Below, one piece after another: positions 33,547 through 41,877 of a DNA stretch of 64,000 nt; position 1 is the first letter of the stretch, and each line of letters starts with the position of its first letter. The notes beneath the pieces were generated by a model. The model ran no database searches and was not told where the DNA came from. It worked only from the letters and a program-made list of their open reading frames with translations. This stretch comes from Paenibacillus uliginis N3/975 (GTDB lineage Bacteria > Bacillota > Bacilli > Paenibacillales > Paenibacillaceae). The DNA lies in contig NZ_LT840184.1 of assembly GCF_900177425.1 (NCBI RefSeq), positions 6,388,086 to 6,452,085 on the forward strand, written 5' to 3'. The translations under genes and the position numbers were made by a program.

Positions 33547-34371
33547 CTACGGGGAGCCGTAAAGCTTTTTAACCCTGTTCCTCTCCATCCATGCAGTAGC
33601 CCAGTCAACCAGCGGCCGTTGTTCCAGAAATCGGACTTCGGCGTTTCCGACTCTATGAATTCTGATATTCATTTCTTTATCATATTCCTCGCCTAAGCGG
33701 ACAAAATCTCCATCGTCCACAGCCTGTGTTTCGTAAGTTACCCACTTTCGCTTGCCTTCATCCATAATTGCACTGCTTTCATAGACAAATTTCTTAGTAG
33801 GATAATTGGCTCTGGTTTCCGACAGATGCAGCGACGTATTTTTATCATAGCCGACGCCTATTAAGAGCACATAACCATTCAGTTGATACAATTTATCCAA
33901 CGGAGAGCCCTTGCTAAAAATATTGCATAAATCATGGTTTTGCGTTAAATATTCCGCATGCTTGCCTACTGCGGCTATAGATCGTGCAGGGTGATCTGAT
34001 CGTTTGGATCCCGGCCACTTGCGAAACATTTCGGCCACGACTCCCATGCTGATTGCCGGAGTAATTTCTTTATCATAGGCGGGCCAGTGTTCCCGAATAA
34101 TCGGCCACCATTCCATAGGTTCTTCCCAGTGGACGCCTGTTGAAGGATCGAGATTCTTCCATGTCTGGGATGGCATCATCAATGTCCCTTCTTCACCGAC
34201 AATTTCAAGAAGGGACCGAATTAATGTTTCGGGTCCACCTACAACAAAACCGAGTTTGCTTAAAGAAGCATGTACGAATATGTGTTGTCCTTTTGTTAGT
34301 CCGCAGTTTTTAAATTGGTTGATTAGATCTTCTTTCGTTAAGATGGCTCTTGTTTCTTTTATTTCAGTCAT
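33547..34371 (-). CDS. AAC(3)-type aminoglycoside N-acetyltransferase (YokD-like)
   Basis: A 274-residue cytoplasmic enzyme of the Antibiotic_NAT family; ATG 34371 is chosen because GGAGGTAAT stands right in front of it. Family blocks are present: HASLSKLGFVVGGPETLIRS, GTLMMPSQTW, and WPGSKRSDHPARSIAAVGKHA. The enzymes transfer acetyl from acetyl-CoA to the 3-amino group of 2-deoxystreptamine aminoglycosides, though chromosomal YokD/FrbF-type members often act on other amines. It is preceded by a promoter and a terminator-like hairpin that ends 20 bases before the start codon, suggesting attenuation. Resistance cannot be predicted from sequence alone. Confidence 0.87.
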   Translation of the reverse strand: MTEIKETRAILTKEDLINQFKNCGLTKGQHIFVHASLSKLGFVVGGPETLIRSLLEIVGEEGTLMMPSQTWKNLDPSTGVHWEEPMEWWPIIREHWPAYDKEITPAISMGVVAEMFRKWPGSKRSDHPARSIAAVGKHAEYLTQNHDLCNIFSKGSPLDKLYQLNGYVLLIGVGYDKNTSLHLSETRANYPTKKFVYESSAIMDEGKRKWVTYETQAVDDGDFVRLGEEYDKEMNIRIHRVGNAEVRFLEQRPLVDWATAWMERNRVKKLYGSP

Positions 34372-34390
34372 ATTACCTCCGCCTTTCATT

Positions 34391-34428
34391 AAAAAAAAGA
34401 CAACCCCGCTGCAAGTAGCGGGGTTGTC
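34391..34428 (-). terminator. Leader hairpin with eight T, immediately before the AAC gene (candidate attenuator)
   Basis: On the minus strand a perfect 12-bp stem (GACAACCCCGCT / AGCGGGGTTGTC), six-base loop, then TTTTTTTT. It lies downstream of a promoter and only 20 bases upstream of the ATG at 34371. It could equally be the terminator of the chemoreceptor gene that ends at 34556. Confidence 0.8.
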
Positions 34429-34472
34429 TCTAGCGTAGCCAGGGAAGCAGTGCCCTTCGATTAATTTTCTAT

Positions 34473-34501
34473 ATTATACCAGCTACATTCATTTACAACA
34501 A
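34473..34501 (-). promoter_or_regulatory. Sigma-A promoter of the AAC gene
   Basis: Minus strand: TTGTTG (34501-34496), 17-bp spacer, TATAAT (34478-34473). It gives a leader of about 95 bases containing the hairpin at 34391-34428. Confidence 0.68.
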
Positions 34502-34555
34502 TATCTCCTGGCAGAAAAATTTGCCGTTACAGCAGCGTGGTGCCAATCGCTAGAA

Positions 34556-36541
34556 CTACTCTGTCCGCTTCAATTTGAAGCGGAGCACTAGTGACTGCAG
34601 TTCTTCGGCGATGCCGGCAAGATGCGCAGCGGAGGCGGCAACTTCCTCCATCGAAGCATTCTGTTCTTCGCTAGAAGCGGCGACAAGGTCGACCTCTTGT
34701 CCAGTGGCCTGGCTAAGGGCACTAGATTTATCAAACGCCGTAATCATCTCTTTATTTGACTCCATCAACCGTTCGCTGACGCTAGCCACTTGGCCGAGCT
34801 GCGTGTCAATGCGTCCAATCGCTTCATACATCTCCTTGAACTGTAGCTCGACCGATTGCGTCATTTCGCTTCCGGTTGCGGCAGATTCCACGCCTTCCTC
34901 CATGCGTCCAACCATGTGGCGGGCACGTTCCTGCACCTCCCTGATTAAGGTGGCAATCTTCTCGGCGGCAGACGCTGTCTGATCAGCCAGCTTGCGCACC
35001 TCCAGAGCGACGACGGCAAATCCGCGGCCTTCCTGACCGGCCCGCGCCGCTTCAATGGAGGCGTTCAGCGCAAGTAAATTGGTCTGCGAAGCAATTTCCT
35101 GAATGAAATTCGTTACCCCGCTAATTTCCCCGGCAACCTGGTTTAGCTCCTCCGTCTCATTTTTAGAGCGATTGGAGTGCTCAAGAATGGTATCCATCTG
35201 TTGTCTCGCGGCGCCGAGAGATTTCTCCCCTTTGTTCGCCAGAACATTGATCAATTGAGACATTTCAGTGCTCTTATGTATAGTGCGAATGGCATCATCG
35301 AGTTCATGCTGGGCATGCTCCGCCGTTTGCTTAACGGCGTCCATGCTTACATTCATATCGGACGACATGGACGATATTTCTTGCATGGAGGAGGCGACTT
35401 GTTCAATCGTTACGACGTTCTGCTCTGAAGTAGCGGACAATTGCTGCGAAGAAGCAGATATTTGCTCGGAATGATCGGTAATTAGCAGCAGCACATCGGA
35501 CAACGATTGCGACATCGTATTGAAGTTCGATTGCAGTTGCCCAATCTCATCCGTTCTTCCGCTCTCGATGGACCGGACAGTCAAATCGCCATGGGCGATG
35601 GAGTCGGTCAGTTGCTTCAATTGCAGTACAGGTCGTATCATCCGTTTCATGAATACCCAAATAAATAAGGAAATGAGGGCTAGCAGCAGTGCGATAAACA
35701 GGAACGAAATCCACAACAAGGGTCCGGTTTTATGATTAATTTCACTCCAATCAATGACGGATACAACGTTTAAGCCGAGCGAATTTTGATTGTTAAAATG
35801 GTAATATTCCTGACGATCTTTATCGGCAAGCATGAACGAGCCTTCAGCTTGATTGCGCATCACTTGGAACCGCTCGTCTTGAAGCGGCTCACCTTGCTGG
35901 AATCGCGGATGCGACAACGTTACGTTGTTCCGATCGAACAAGCTGACATATCCCTGTTCTCCGATCTTGTATGTACCTACCAGTTTGTTTAAGTGATCGA
36001 TGGCAACATCGATTCCTGCTACGCCTGAACCGTCGGAAAGCGTCTTGGCAAACGTAATGACGTAGCTTCCAGTTACGACGTCGATATATGGAGACGTCAT
36101 AATGATCTGACCTTTATTCTGAATCGCTTGCTTGTACCATTCGCGTGTAGTCGGATCGTAACCTTTGCTGTCCTCATCAGAAGAGTTGTAGTATCGATCG
36201 TCGTAGAACATGAAAGCGGCCAACACATTATCGATGTCTTCCTCTATATGGATGATACGGTCTTTGATATGCGCTTCCGATTTTTCTCCTGGAGGGACAC
36301 TGAAATCGGCAAAGCTGTCAATTGTGACGGAATAATCACTGTGCGAATTATTAAGAACATGAGTAATCATTGTTGTAACGGCTTCGACTTGGGACAACAA
36401 TTCACGCTCTAGTTGGTTGCGAGCAAGTTGTGTCAAGGAAAGGCTTAGAATGACGGTGGGGACGGCGATAAGCAAGACAAGGAAGAGCAGCATCTGCTTA
36501 GATAGGGATGCTTTATAACGGGTAAACACTTTTTTGATCAT
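34556..36541 (-). CDS. Methyl-accepting chemotaxis protein with a Cache sensor
   Basis: A 661-residue chemoreceptor. Membrane helices at about 18-40 and 282-302 flank a dCache-type extracellular sensor (the stretch with REWYKQAIQNKGQIIMTSPYI and YVITFAKTLSDGSGVAGIDV is typical of amino-acid-binding members). HAMP follows (about 305-358), then the signalling domain with the hairpin tip QTNLLALNASIEAARAGQEG and the methylation helices. ATG 36541 behind GAGGAG. Transcribed alone; it would report an amino acid or small organic ligand to CheA. Confidence 0.93.
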   Translation of the reverse strand: MIKKVFTRYKASLSKQMLLFLVLLIAVPTVILSLSLTQLARNQLERELLSQVEAVTTMITHVLNNSHSDYSVTIDSFADFSVPPGEKSEAHIKDRIIHIEEDIDNVLAAFMFYDDRYYNSSDEDSKGYDPTTREWYKQAIQNKGQIIMTSPYIDVVTGSYVITFAKTLSDGSGVAGIDVAIDHLNKLVGTYKIGEQGYVSLFDRNNVTLSHPRFQQGEPLQDERFQVMRNQAEGSFMLADKDRQEYYHFNNQNSLGLNVVSVIDWSEINHKTGPLLWISFLFIALLLALISLFIWVFMKRMIRPVLQLKQLTDSIAHGDLTVRSIESGRTDEIGQLQSNFNTMSQSLSDVLLLITDHSEQISASSQQLSATSEQNVVTIEQVASSMQEISSMSSDMNVSMDAVKQTAEHAQHELDDAIRTIHKSTEMSQLINVLANKGEKSLGAARQQMDTILEHSNRSKNETEELNQVAGEISGVTNFIQEIASQTNLLALNASIEAARAGQEGRGFAVVALEVRKLADQTASAAEKIATLIREVQERARHMVGRMEEGVESAATGSEMTQSVELQFKEMYEAIGRIDTQLGQVASVSERLMESNKEMITAFDKSSALSQATGQEVDLVAASSEEQNASMEEVAASAAHLAGIAEELQSLVLRFKLKRTE

Positions 36542-36761
36542 CTGTGATGACTCCTCTCAAAGCTGTAAGATAATTAGTTGCTTAGGGCGACAATATTAAT
36601 TATTTTATATTTAATATTTATCGGAAAATTGGAAATAAAAGTGTATATAAAACACGTTCTTAAATAATAGTAATTAGTGGAAAATAGTAATAACAACCCC
36701 GAACCCGTGATTTATTAGATTGAAATTACTGAAAATGACGGACAGCAGTAAACGAAGTATC
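36542..36761. other. AT-rich intergenic stretch upstream of the chemoreceptor gene
   Basis: No gene. On the minus strand TCCGATAA resembles the -10 element of flagellar sigma-D promoters, but no TAAA lies 15 bp further up, so I do not call a promoter. Confidence 0.4.
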
Positions 36762-36804
36762 AAAAAAGGGATGGATTTAGCGTATTGGCTATCCATCCCT
36801 TTTA
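36762..36804. terminator. Bidirectional terminator after the second regulator gene
   Basis: AAAAGGGATGGAT / ATCCATCCCTTTT, 13-bp perfect stem with a 14-base loop, flanked by A on one side and T on the other. It ends the minus-strand operon 36846-43227. Confidence 0.85.
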
Positions 36805-36845
36805 AATTTAGCTGTTTTACTTTATATACTAATTTCGGGAGATCT

Positions 36846-38036
36846 TTATTTAGTTTCGGCTGCCGGAATGCCGACCATGCCGTTTTGACGATACTCGCTT
36901 GGCGTGACGCCGTACTTTTTGCGAAACAACTGGGAGAAATGCCGTATGTCCTGATAGCCGATCCGTTCCGCGATCTCCGCCAGCTTCAGCTTTGGATTTT
37001 GCAGCAGCTGCTTGGCCTGTTCCAGTCTCAATTGAATCACGTACTCCTTGAAGCCGCAGCCTGTTTTTTGTTTAAACAGCTGACTGAAATAAACTGGATT
37101 CAGATAAACGACGGACGCAACCTTATCCAGTGATAAATCTGCATGATAATGCGTTCTGATATACTGCAGGGCTACCTCCACCGCTTGATCGCCGCCGCTG
37201 GCATAATGCTCGTAAACCTGTGTCGAGGACGCTTTCCACATGCGCTGAACTTCTCCGGGCACCTGATTGAAATCGCATATCCGCTCTGTACTCATGATTT
37301 GGAAGGGCACCTTCAAATACTTGATCAAATGTCCTCTCAGCTGTTCGATCAGGACGGGAAGGCCAGCGCTTTCGTTCAAGGTTACGAGCCCCAAGAGGCT
37401 TTTGTTGTCCAAAATGCTGACAAAACCGTTCCCATATTGATGGATCAACTCCTCCAGCACGTTTTCGATAATAAAATGCTCCAGCCTCACGACTTTATCC
37501 GTCTCCATCCTGACCATCAGAAGGTGGAAATCCGGATGGCTCTCCATAAAAGGGTGGATATCGATTCGTCCGATATCCAGTCCCGATGCCCAGCGCTTAA
37601 AGACGGCCTCCCGCAAGTATTTGCGGTTCGCCTGAAGCAGCTGCGCCTCCTTCGTCAGCCGATTTTCCCGCTCGATCTCCTCGCTCAGCTTATCGATCAT
37701 CTGGCCCAGCACATCCTTGCCGATCGGCTTAAGGAGATAATCCTTGGCTCCCAAACGGACGGCTTCCTGGGCATAGGCAAACTCGGAATAAGCGGAAATG
37801 ACCACCCATTTCATGTACGGATATCTCTTGCTCGCGATATTCATTAGTTCAAGTCCCGTCATGCTCGGCATGAGGATATCCGTCAGCACAATATGGATCC
37901 TGTGGTTGCGCAGGATAATCAGCGCTTCTTCTGGGTTAGACGCCAAATAGGTGCGAAATTCGGGAAAGCGTTGCCGTAATGTCCGCTGAATGCCCTCCCG
38001 AATGACCGTTTCGTCATCAACTATGAGAATGTCCAT
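36846..38036 (-). CDS. YesN-type response regulator (AraC DNA-binding) of the second sugar locus
   Basis: A 396-residue regulator. Receiver with DD at 7-8, D53 (HIVLTDILMPSMTG) and LKPIGKDVL; C-terminal AraC-type double HTH at about 290-385 (LSLDKVASVVYLNPVYFSQLF; IAERIGYQDIRHFSQLFRKKYG). It overlaps the upstream kinase gene by 16 bases, so the two are translated together. It should regulate the permease and binding-protein genes of the same operon. Confidence 0.92.
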   Translation of the reverse strand: MDILIVDDETVIREGIQRTLRQRFPEFRTYLASNPEEALIILRNHRIHIVLTDILMPSMTGLELMNIASKRYPYMKWVVISAYSEFAYAQEAVRLGAKDYLLKPIGKDVLGQMIDKLSEEIERENRLTKEAQLLQANRKYLREAVFKRWASGLDIGRIDIHPFMESHPDFHLLMVRMETDKVVRLEHFIIENVLEELIHQYGNGFVSILDNKSLLGLVTLNESAGLPVLIEQLRGHLIKYLKVPFQIMSTERICDFNQVPGEVQRMWKASSTQVYEHYASGGDQAVEVALQYIRTHYHADLSLDKVASVVYLNPVYFSQLFKQKTGCGFKEYVIQLRLEQAKQLLQNPKLKLAEIAERIGYQDIRHFSQLFRKKYGVTPSEYRQNGMVGIPAAETK

Positions 38037-39880
38037 TCCTCTCCACCTTTCCCGGGCAGGGGAATAACGATCGTTACCGTTGTCCCTATTCCGCTTTGGC
38101 TCTCAATTCTTAATCCGTAGTAATCGCCAAACATGAGTTTTATCCGCCGGTGTACATTAGGCAGACCGATGCCGCGTCTTGTCGGTTGATCAGGGAGTTC
38201 GGCATTCTTCACGGTAAAAGCGCGACCTTTCCCTTTCTCTTCCTCATCCTTGTTCCGGTTCGTCCCGCTGTCCGCAAGCGACTCCCTGATTTGCTGCAGC
38301 ATCCATTCCTCCATACCGACGCCGTTATCGGCAATAACGATGTGAAGCTCCCGTTCATCAACTTCCGTATACACTCGAAGCACGCCCGGGCGGTCTAGCG
38401 GTTCCAGTCCGCTTTTGACCGCATTCTCAATAATCGGCTGAATGGTCATCTTCGGCAGCACAACATTCAGCCAGCGGCTGTCGACTTGAATATCGGTATG
38501 GACCCTGCCCTCCAGACGGCTTTCAATAATCGTCATATAATGGCGCATCTGATCGATCTCCTGCTCAAGCGTCGTCCGGGAGGCTTCCTGCCAGTCGCTG
38601 CTGTACCGGAACATATGCGACAATGCCAGGACGACGCGTCCCAGCCTGTCATTCTCTCGTTCGTCCAGCATCCAGTAGATCATATCGAGCGTATTGTACA
38701 AAAAATGTGGATTCACCTGGGATTGCAGGGCCTGAAGCTGTGCATTCTTCTCGCTGATGGACGCGCTCGTAATCCCGTCGATCAGATCATCCATCCGGTT
38801 CACCATCCGATTGAAGGACGATACCAGACTGTTGATTTCCTCAAACGACTTCACGTTCACGGAACCTCTGAAATTCCCCATTTCCACCTGTTTCATCTCC
38901 CGGATCAGCAGTTTTAACGGAGAAGCGATATTACGGGAAATCAAGGTGGCCAAGGCGGTAGATATCAGGACCAGAATCAGGATGACATACAAGAGATACT
39001 GCCTTGTTTTATCCACTTCGGCGCTGATGTCCCCCTTGGGCGTCAAGCCGTATACTGTCCATTCGGCCATTGCGGCGTTTGCCGCCACAATAAGTTGATC
39101 GCTCCGGTTGTCGACAAGGACCTGACCATTCCGGGGACGGGGAAGCTGCCCGAAGCGAAGGGTTTGTACCTTCTTGTCATCCGTGGAAGCGATGACGTGG
39201 CTGTCTTTATCGACGATGTAAACCTGACTGTTCGGGCTGATAGTCACATTGGATAGGGCGGCCAGGATGGGCCCGGGCTTGGTTTCAATCAGAACGACTC
39301 CCTGTTCTTTTTGGCTCGTTAAATCAAACAGCTTGCGGCCAAACACAAAGACGGGATCCTCCTGAAAGCTGTTGATGACGGAGTTTCGGAACAGGCCCAT
39401 CCAAACCATCTCCCCATTCGAGTCCTGAAGCTTCCGGTACCATTCCGATGAAGAGTAATCGACATCCACTACACCCGCATATCTGGGTTCATAATGGTAG
39501 CTCTTTCCCGCTCTGCTGATGACATGAATCCCGACAATATCATCCCGTGAAAAATAAATGGCGCCAATGATATTGGTGATGGTCCGTTCGTCGATGACGC
39601 TAAGCGAAGGATTTTGGCTCTTGTCCCTTTCCTGGAGCAGCCTTAACAGCTCATAATTGCTGTTCAGCGATTTGGTAACACTGTTATATCCCTCAAGGAG
39701 CAGATTGAACAGCCCGGCCGTCTGGGAGATGTTTTTCTCCGCCATGTCGCTGATTTTCCCGTGGATAATATCTGTAATTTTCTGATAATACAGAAAGCTT
39801 CCGATCAATAAGAGTGCCGTCATACTTGAAAGAAACAGCAGAAACAAACGATTGTGAATAGTATGCTTGCTGCGGCCCAC
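38021..39880 (-). CDS. YesM-type sensor histidine kinase of the second sugar locus
   Basis: A 619-residue membrane kinase starting at GTG 39880 behind AAGGAG. Two membrane helices (about 12-32 and 288-308) bracket a dCache-like extracellular sensor (SEWYRKLQDSNGEMVWMG). HAMP follows (ISRNIASPLKLLIREMKQVEMGN), the His_kinase block QVNPHFLYNTLDMIYW with H392, and HATPase (IVIADNGVGMEEWML; RRGIGLPNVHRRIKLMFG). Same architecture as the kinase at 3918 but clearly a different gene. It sits downstream of the permease genes in one operon of five. Confidence 0.92.
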   Translation of the reverse strand: MGRSKHTIHNRLFLLFLSSMTALLLIGSFLYYQKITDIIHGKISDMAEKNISQTAGLFNLLLEGYNSVTKSLNSNYELLRLLQERDKSQNPSLSVIDERTITNIIGAIYFSRDDIVGIHVISRAGKSYHYEPRYAGVVDVDYSSSEWYRKLQDSNGEMVWMGLFRNSVINSFQEDPVFVFGRKLFDLTSQKEQGVVLIETKPGPILAALSNVTISPNSQVYIVDKDSHVIASTDDKKVQTLRFGQLPRPRNGQVLVDNRSDQLIVAANAAMAEWTVYGLTPKGDISAEVDKTRQYLLYVILILVLISTALATLISRNIASPLKLLIREMKQVEMGNFRGSVNVKSFEEINSLVSSFNRMVNRMDDLIDGITSASISEKNAQLQALQSQVNPHFLYNTLDMIYWMLDERENDRLGRVVLALSHMFRYSSDWQEASRTTLEQEIDQMRHYMTIIESRLEGRVHTDIQVDSRWLNVVLPKMTIQPIIENAVKSGLEPLDRPGVLRVYTEVDERELHIVIADNGVGMEEWMLQQIRESLADSGTNRNKDEEEKGKGRAFTVKNAELPDQPTRRGIGLPNVHRRIKLMFGDYYGLRIESQSGIGTTVTIVIPLPGKGGEEWTFS

Positions 39881-39975
39881 GATAGTCCTTCTCCTTTCAA
39901 ATATGCGGTATAAAGTCCTTATTTCACCATAACACCGTAGGTATATATCCGTATACGGAAAAAGGAGGATGAAAG

Positions 39976-40857
39976 TTAACCTTTCACCGCTCCTGAAACC
40001 ATACCTTTTGTAATTTTATCTGCAAGCAAGAAGTAAATCAGAATGACGGGCAAAGCCCCAAGCACGAGGAAAGCGCCGATAGCCCCGTAATTTACCGAGT
40101 ACTGGCTGACAAAGCTGTTTACTCCGAACGGAAGCGTCTTTAGCTTTTCGGCAGAAATAAACGTTGCCGCCAAAATGTACTCGTTCCAGATATTAATGAA
40201 GGTTAGAATACTGACCGTCATCATTGGAGGAACCGAGATCGGCAGGATAATGCTGCGGAAAATCCGGAATATCCCCGCTCCGTCAATGACTGCGGATTCC
40301 TCAATCTCGTGCGGTATGGACTTCATAAAACCGCTGAGGATGAACACGGCAATCGGTGTCTGAAAAGCAATGTAAGGAAGTATGATCGAAAGATGCGTGT
40401 TCAGAATGCTCAGATTTTTAAAAATAATCATGAGCGGCAGCAGGGTAGCTTGAAGCGGGATCATCATCCCGATCAAAAAGACCAGTAGCACCATTTGCCC
40501 ATATTTCCAACGGAATCTGCTGATGGCAAAGGATGCAAGCGAACTTAGCAGCAGCACGCCCGCCATGGTGATCGAAGTCACGAAAAAGCTGTTCAACAGA
40601 TACCGAAAGTAGTTGCCGGAATTCACCGCATCGGTAAAGTTATTCCACTGCGGGGCGGCCGGCAGCGAGAAGAAGCTGCCCGACAGGATCTCCTCATTCG
40701 TCTTCAGCGAGTAAATCAAAAGCCACAGCAGCGGATACAGCTGCGTTATAAGCAGAACGGAAAGGAACAGCAGAACAAGTCCCTTGGCAACGGGTATCTT
40801 TTTCTTTTTTTCTACAGTCAGCGGTTTGCCCGAAAAGGCCGGAACGGTCCGACTCAT
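39976..40857 (-). CDS. Sugar ABC permease (MalG-type)
   Basis: A 293-residue inner-membrane protein; ATG 40857 behind AAGGAGGG. Six helices, EAA loop ESAVIDGAGIFRIFRSIILPIS, and the ending LADKITKGMVSGAVKG normal for the group. It pairs with the permease encoded just upstream. As in the first locus, no ATPase gene is present, consistent with a shared MsmX-like ATPase. Confidence 0.92.
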   Translation of the reverse strand: MSRTVPAFSGKPLTVEKKKKIPVAKGLVLLFLSVLLITQLYPLLWLLIYSLKTNEEILSGSFFSLPAAPQWNNFTDAVNSGNYFRYLLNSFFVTSITMAGVLLLSSLASFAISRFRWKYGQMVLLVFLIGMMIPLQATLLPLMIIFKNLSILNTHLSIILPYIAFQTPIAVFILSGFMKSIPHEIEESAVIDGAGIFRIFRSIILPISVPPMMTVSILTFINIWNEYILAATFISAEKLKTLPFGVNSFVSQYSVNYGAIGAFLVLGALPVILIYFLLADKITKGMVSGAVKG

Positions 40858-40873
40858 GGCTGCAATCCCTCCT

Positions 40874-41764
40874 TCACGTATATTTGCGCTCCAGCCGGGA
40901 GAACAGGAAGTTAATGATGACGGTTGCCGTCAGGCACAGCACGACAAGAAATGCCGCGATGGAGCTTCCGTACCCGTACTTCATGGATAAGAAGGACATG
41001 TTGTACATATGGGTGGAAATCACGTCCGTAGCGTGTGCCGGTCCGCCGCCCGTCATGACCATGATCATGTCAAATGCCTGCAGGGACCCGATAAAAGCAA
41101 GCACGATCGATATTTTAAAGATCGGAATATTCATCGGAAACGTAATGTGCCAATCGGCCTTCAACCCATCAGCTCCATCGATTTTTGCCGCTTCGATGAC
41201 ATCGGAGGGGATATTTTGAATCCCGGTAAACTGAATGAGCGTATGGTAACCCAGATACTGCCATAAGGCCACAAAATAAAGTGAATACATCGCTACATCC
41301 GGGTCTGTCAGCCAAGCCCTTGTCCAATCGTTGAGATGAAGGGCTTCGAGTAACTGATTCAGCATGCCGCCCATGGAAGCGGGATTATAGATCGTTTTCC
41401 ACAGCTGGCCGATAATGACCACGGACAGGATCACCGGAAGAAAGTAACTAGATACGAGAAAATTCGGTTTTTTGATAAAACGGTTCAGCAGTATGGCGAC
41501 AAACAGAGCCACCGGAATCTCCAGCATGGAAAAGACGGCAAACATCAGGGTGCGCTTAACGGAAGGCCAGAAAACCGGATCGTCAAACAAAAGCTTTTTG
41601 AAGTTGTCCAGACCTATAAAACGGGATTCGCCAATGCCGTTCCAATCGAGCAGTCCGCTATACATCGATACCAGAATCGGGACAAATACAAGACACACAT
41701 AGAGCAGCAAACACGGCAGCACGAAAGCGGCTATCGTCCATTTGGAGACTCTCAATACATTCAC
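40874..41764 (-). CDS. Sugar ABC permease (MalF/UgpA-type)
   Basis: A 296-residue inner-membrane protein. I place the start at GTG 41764 because GAGGAGGAGAG lies just upstream; the longer frame to 41866 has no such site and would nearly touch the end of the preceding gene. Six helices and the EAA loop EAAKIDGADGLKADWHITFPM are clear. Confidence 0.9.
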   Translation of the reverse strand: MNVLRVSKWTIAAFVLPCLLLYVCLVFVPILVSMYSGLLDWNGIGESRFIGLDNFKKLLFDDPVFWPSVKRTLMFAVFSMLEIPVALFVAILLNRFIKKPNFLVSSYFLPVILSVVIIGQLWKTIYNPASMGGMLNQLLEALHLNDWTRAWLTDPDVAMYSLYFVALWQYLGYHTLIQFTGIQNIPSDVIEAAKIDGADGLKADWHITFPMNIPIFKISIVLAFIGSLQAFDMIMVMTGGGPAHATDVISTHMYNMSFLSMKYGYGSSIAAFLVVLCLTATVIINFLFSRLERKYT

Positions 41765-41877
41765 GTTAAGGCTCTCCTCCTCAATCAGTCCAAATATCAG
41801 AGCCGATAATGCATACGCAGGATTCGGCATGGAGGGATCCTTCGGGAAGACCCCTTCATACCGCACGGTTACAGTTT

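Noticed and set aside
36589..36660. Possible sigma-D promoter for the chemoreceptor gene
   Set aside because: TCCGATAA resembles the -10 element, but the TAAA -35 element is not at the required distance.
36720..37133. 137-residue plus-strand frame starting in the intergenic region
   Set aside because: Runs through the bidirectional terminator and then antisense to the regulator gene.
37143..37847. 234-residue open frame antisense to the AraC-type regulator
   Set aside because: Shadow frame; no ribosome binding site.
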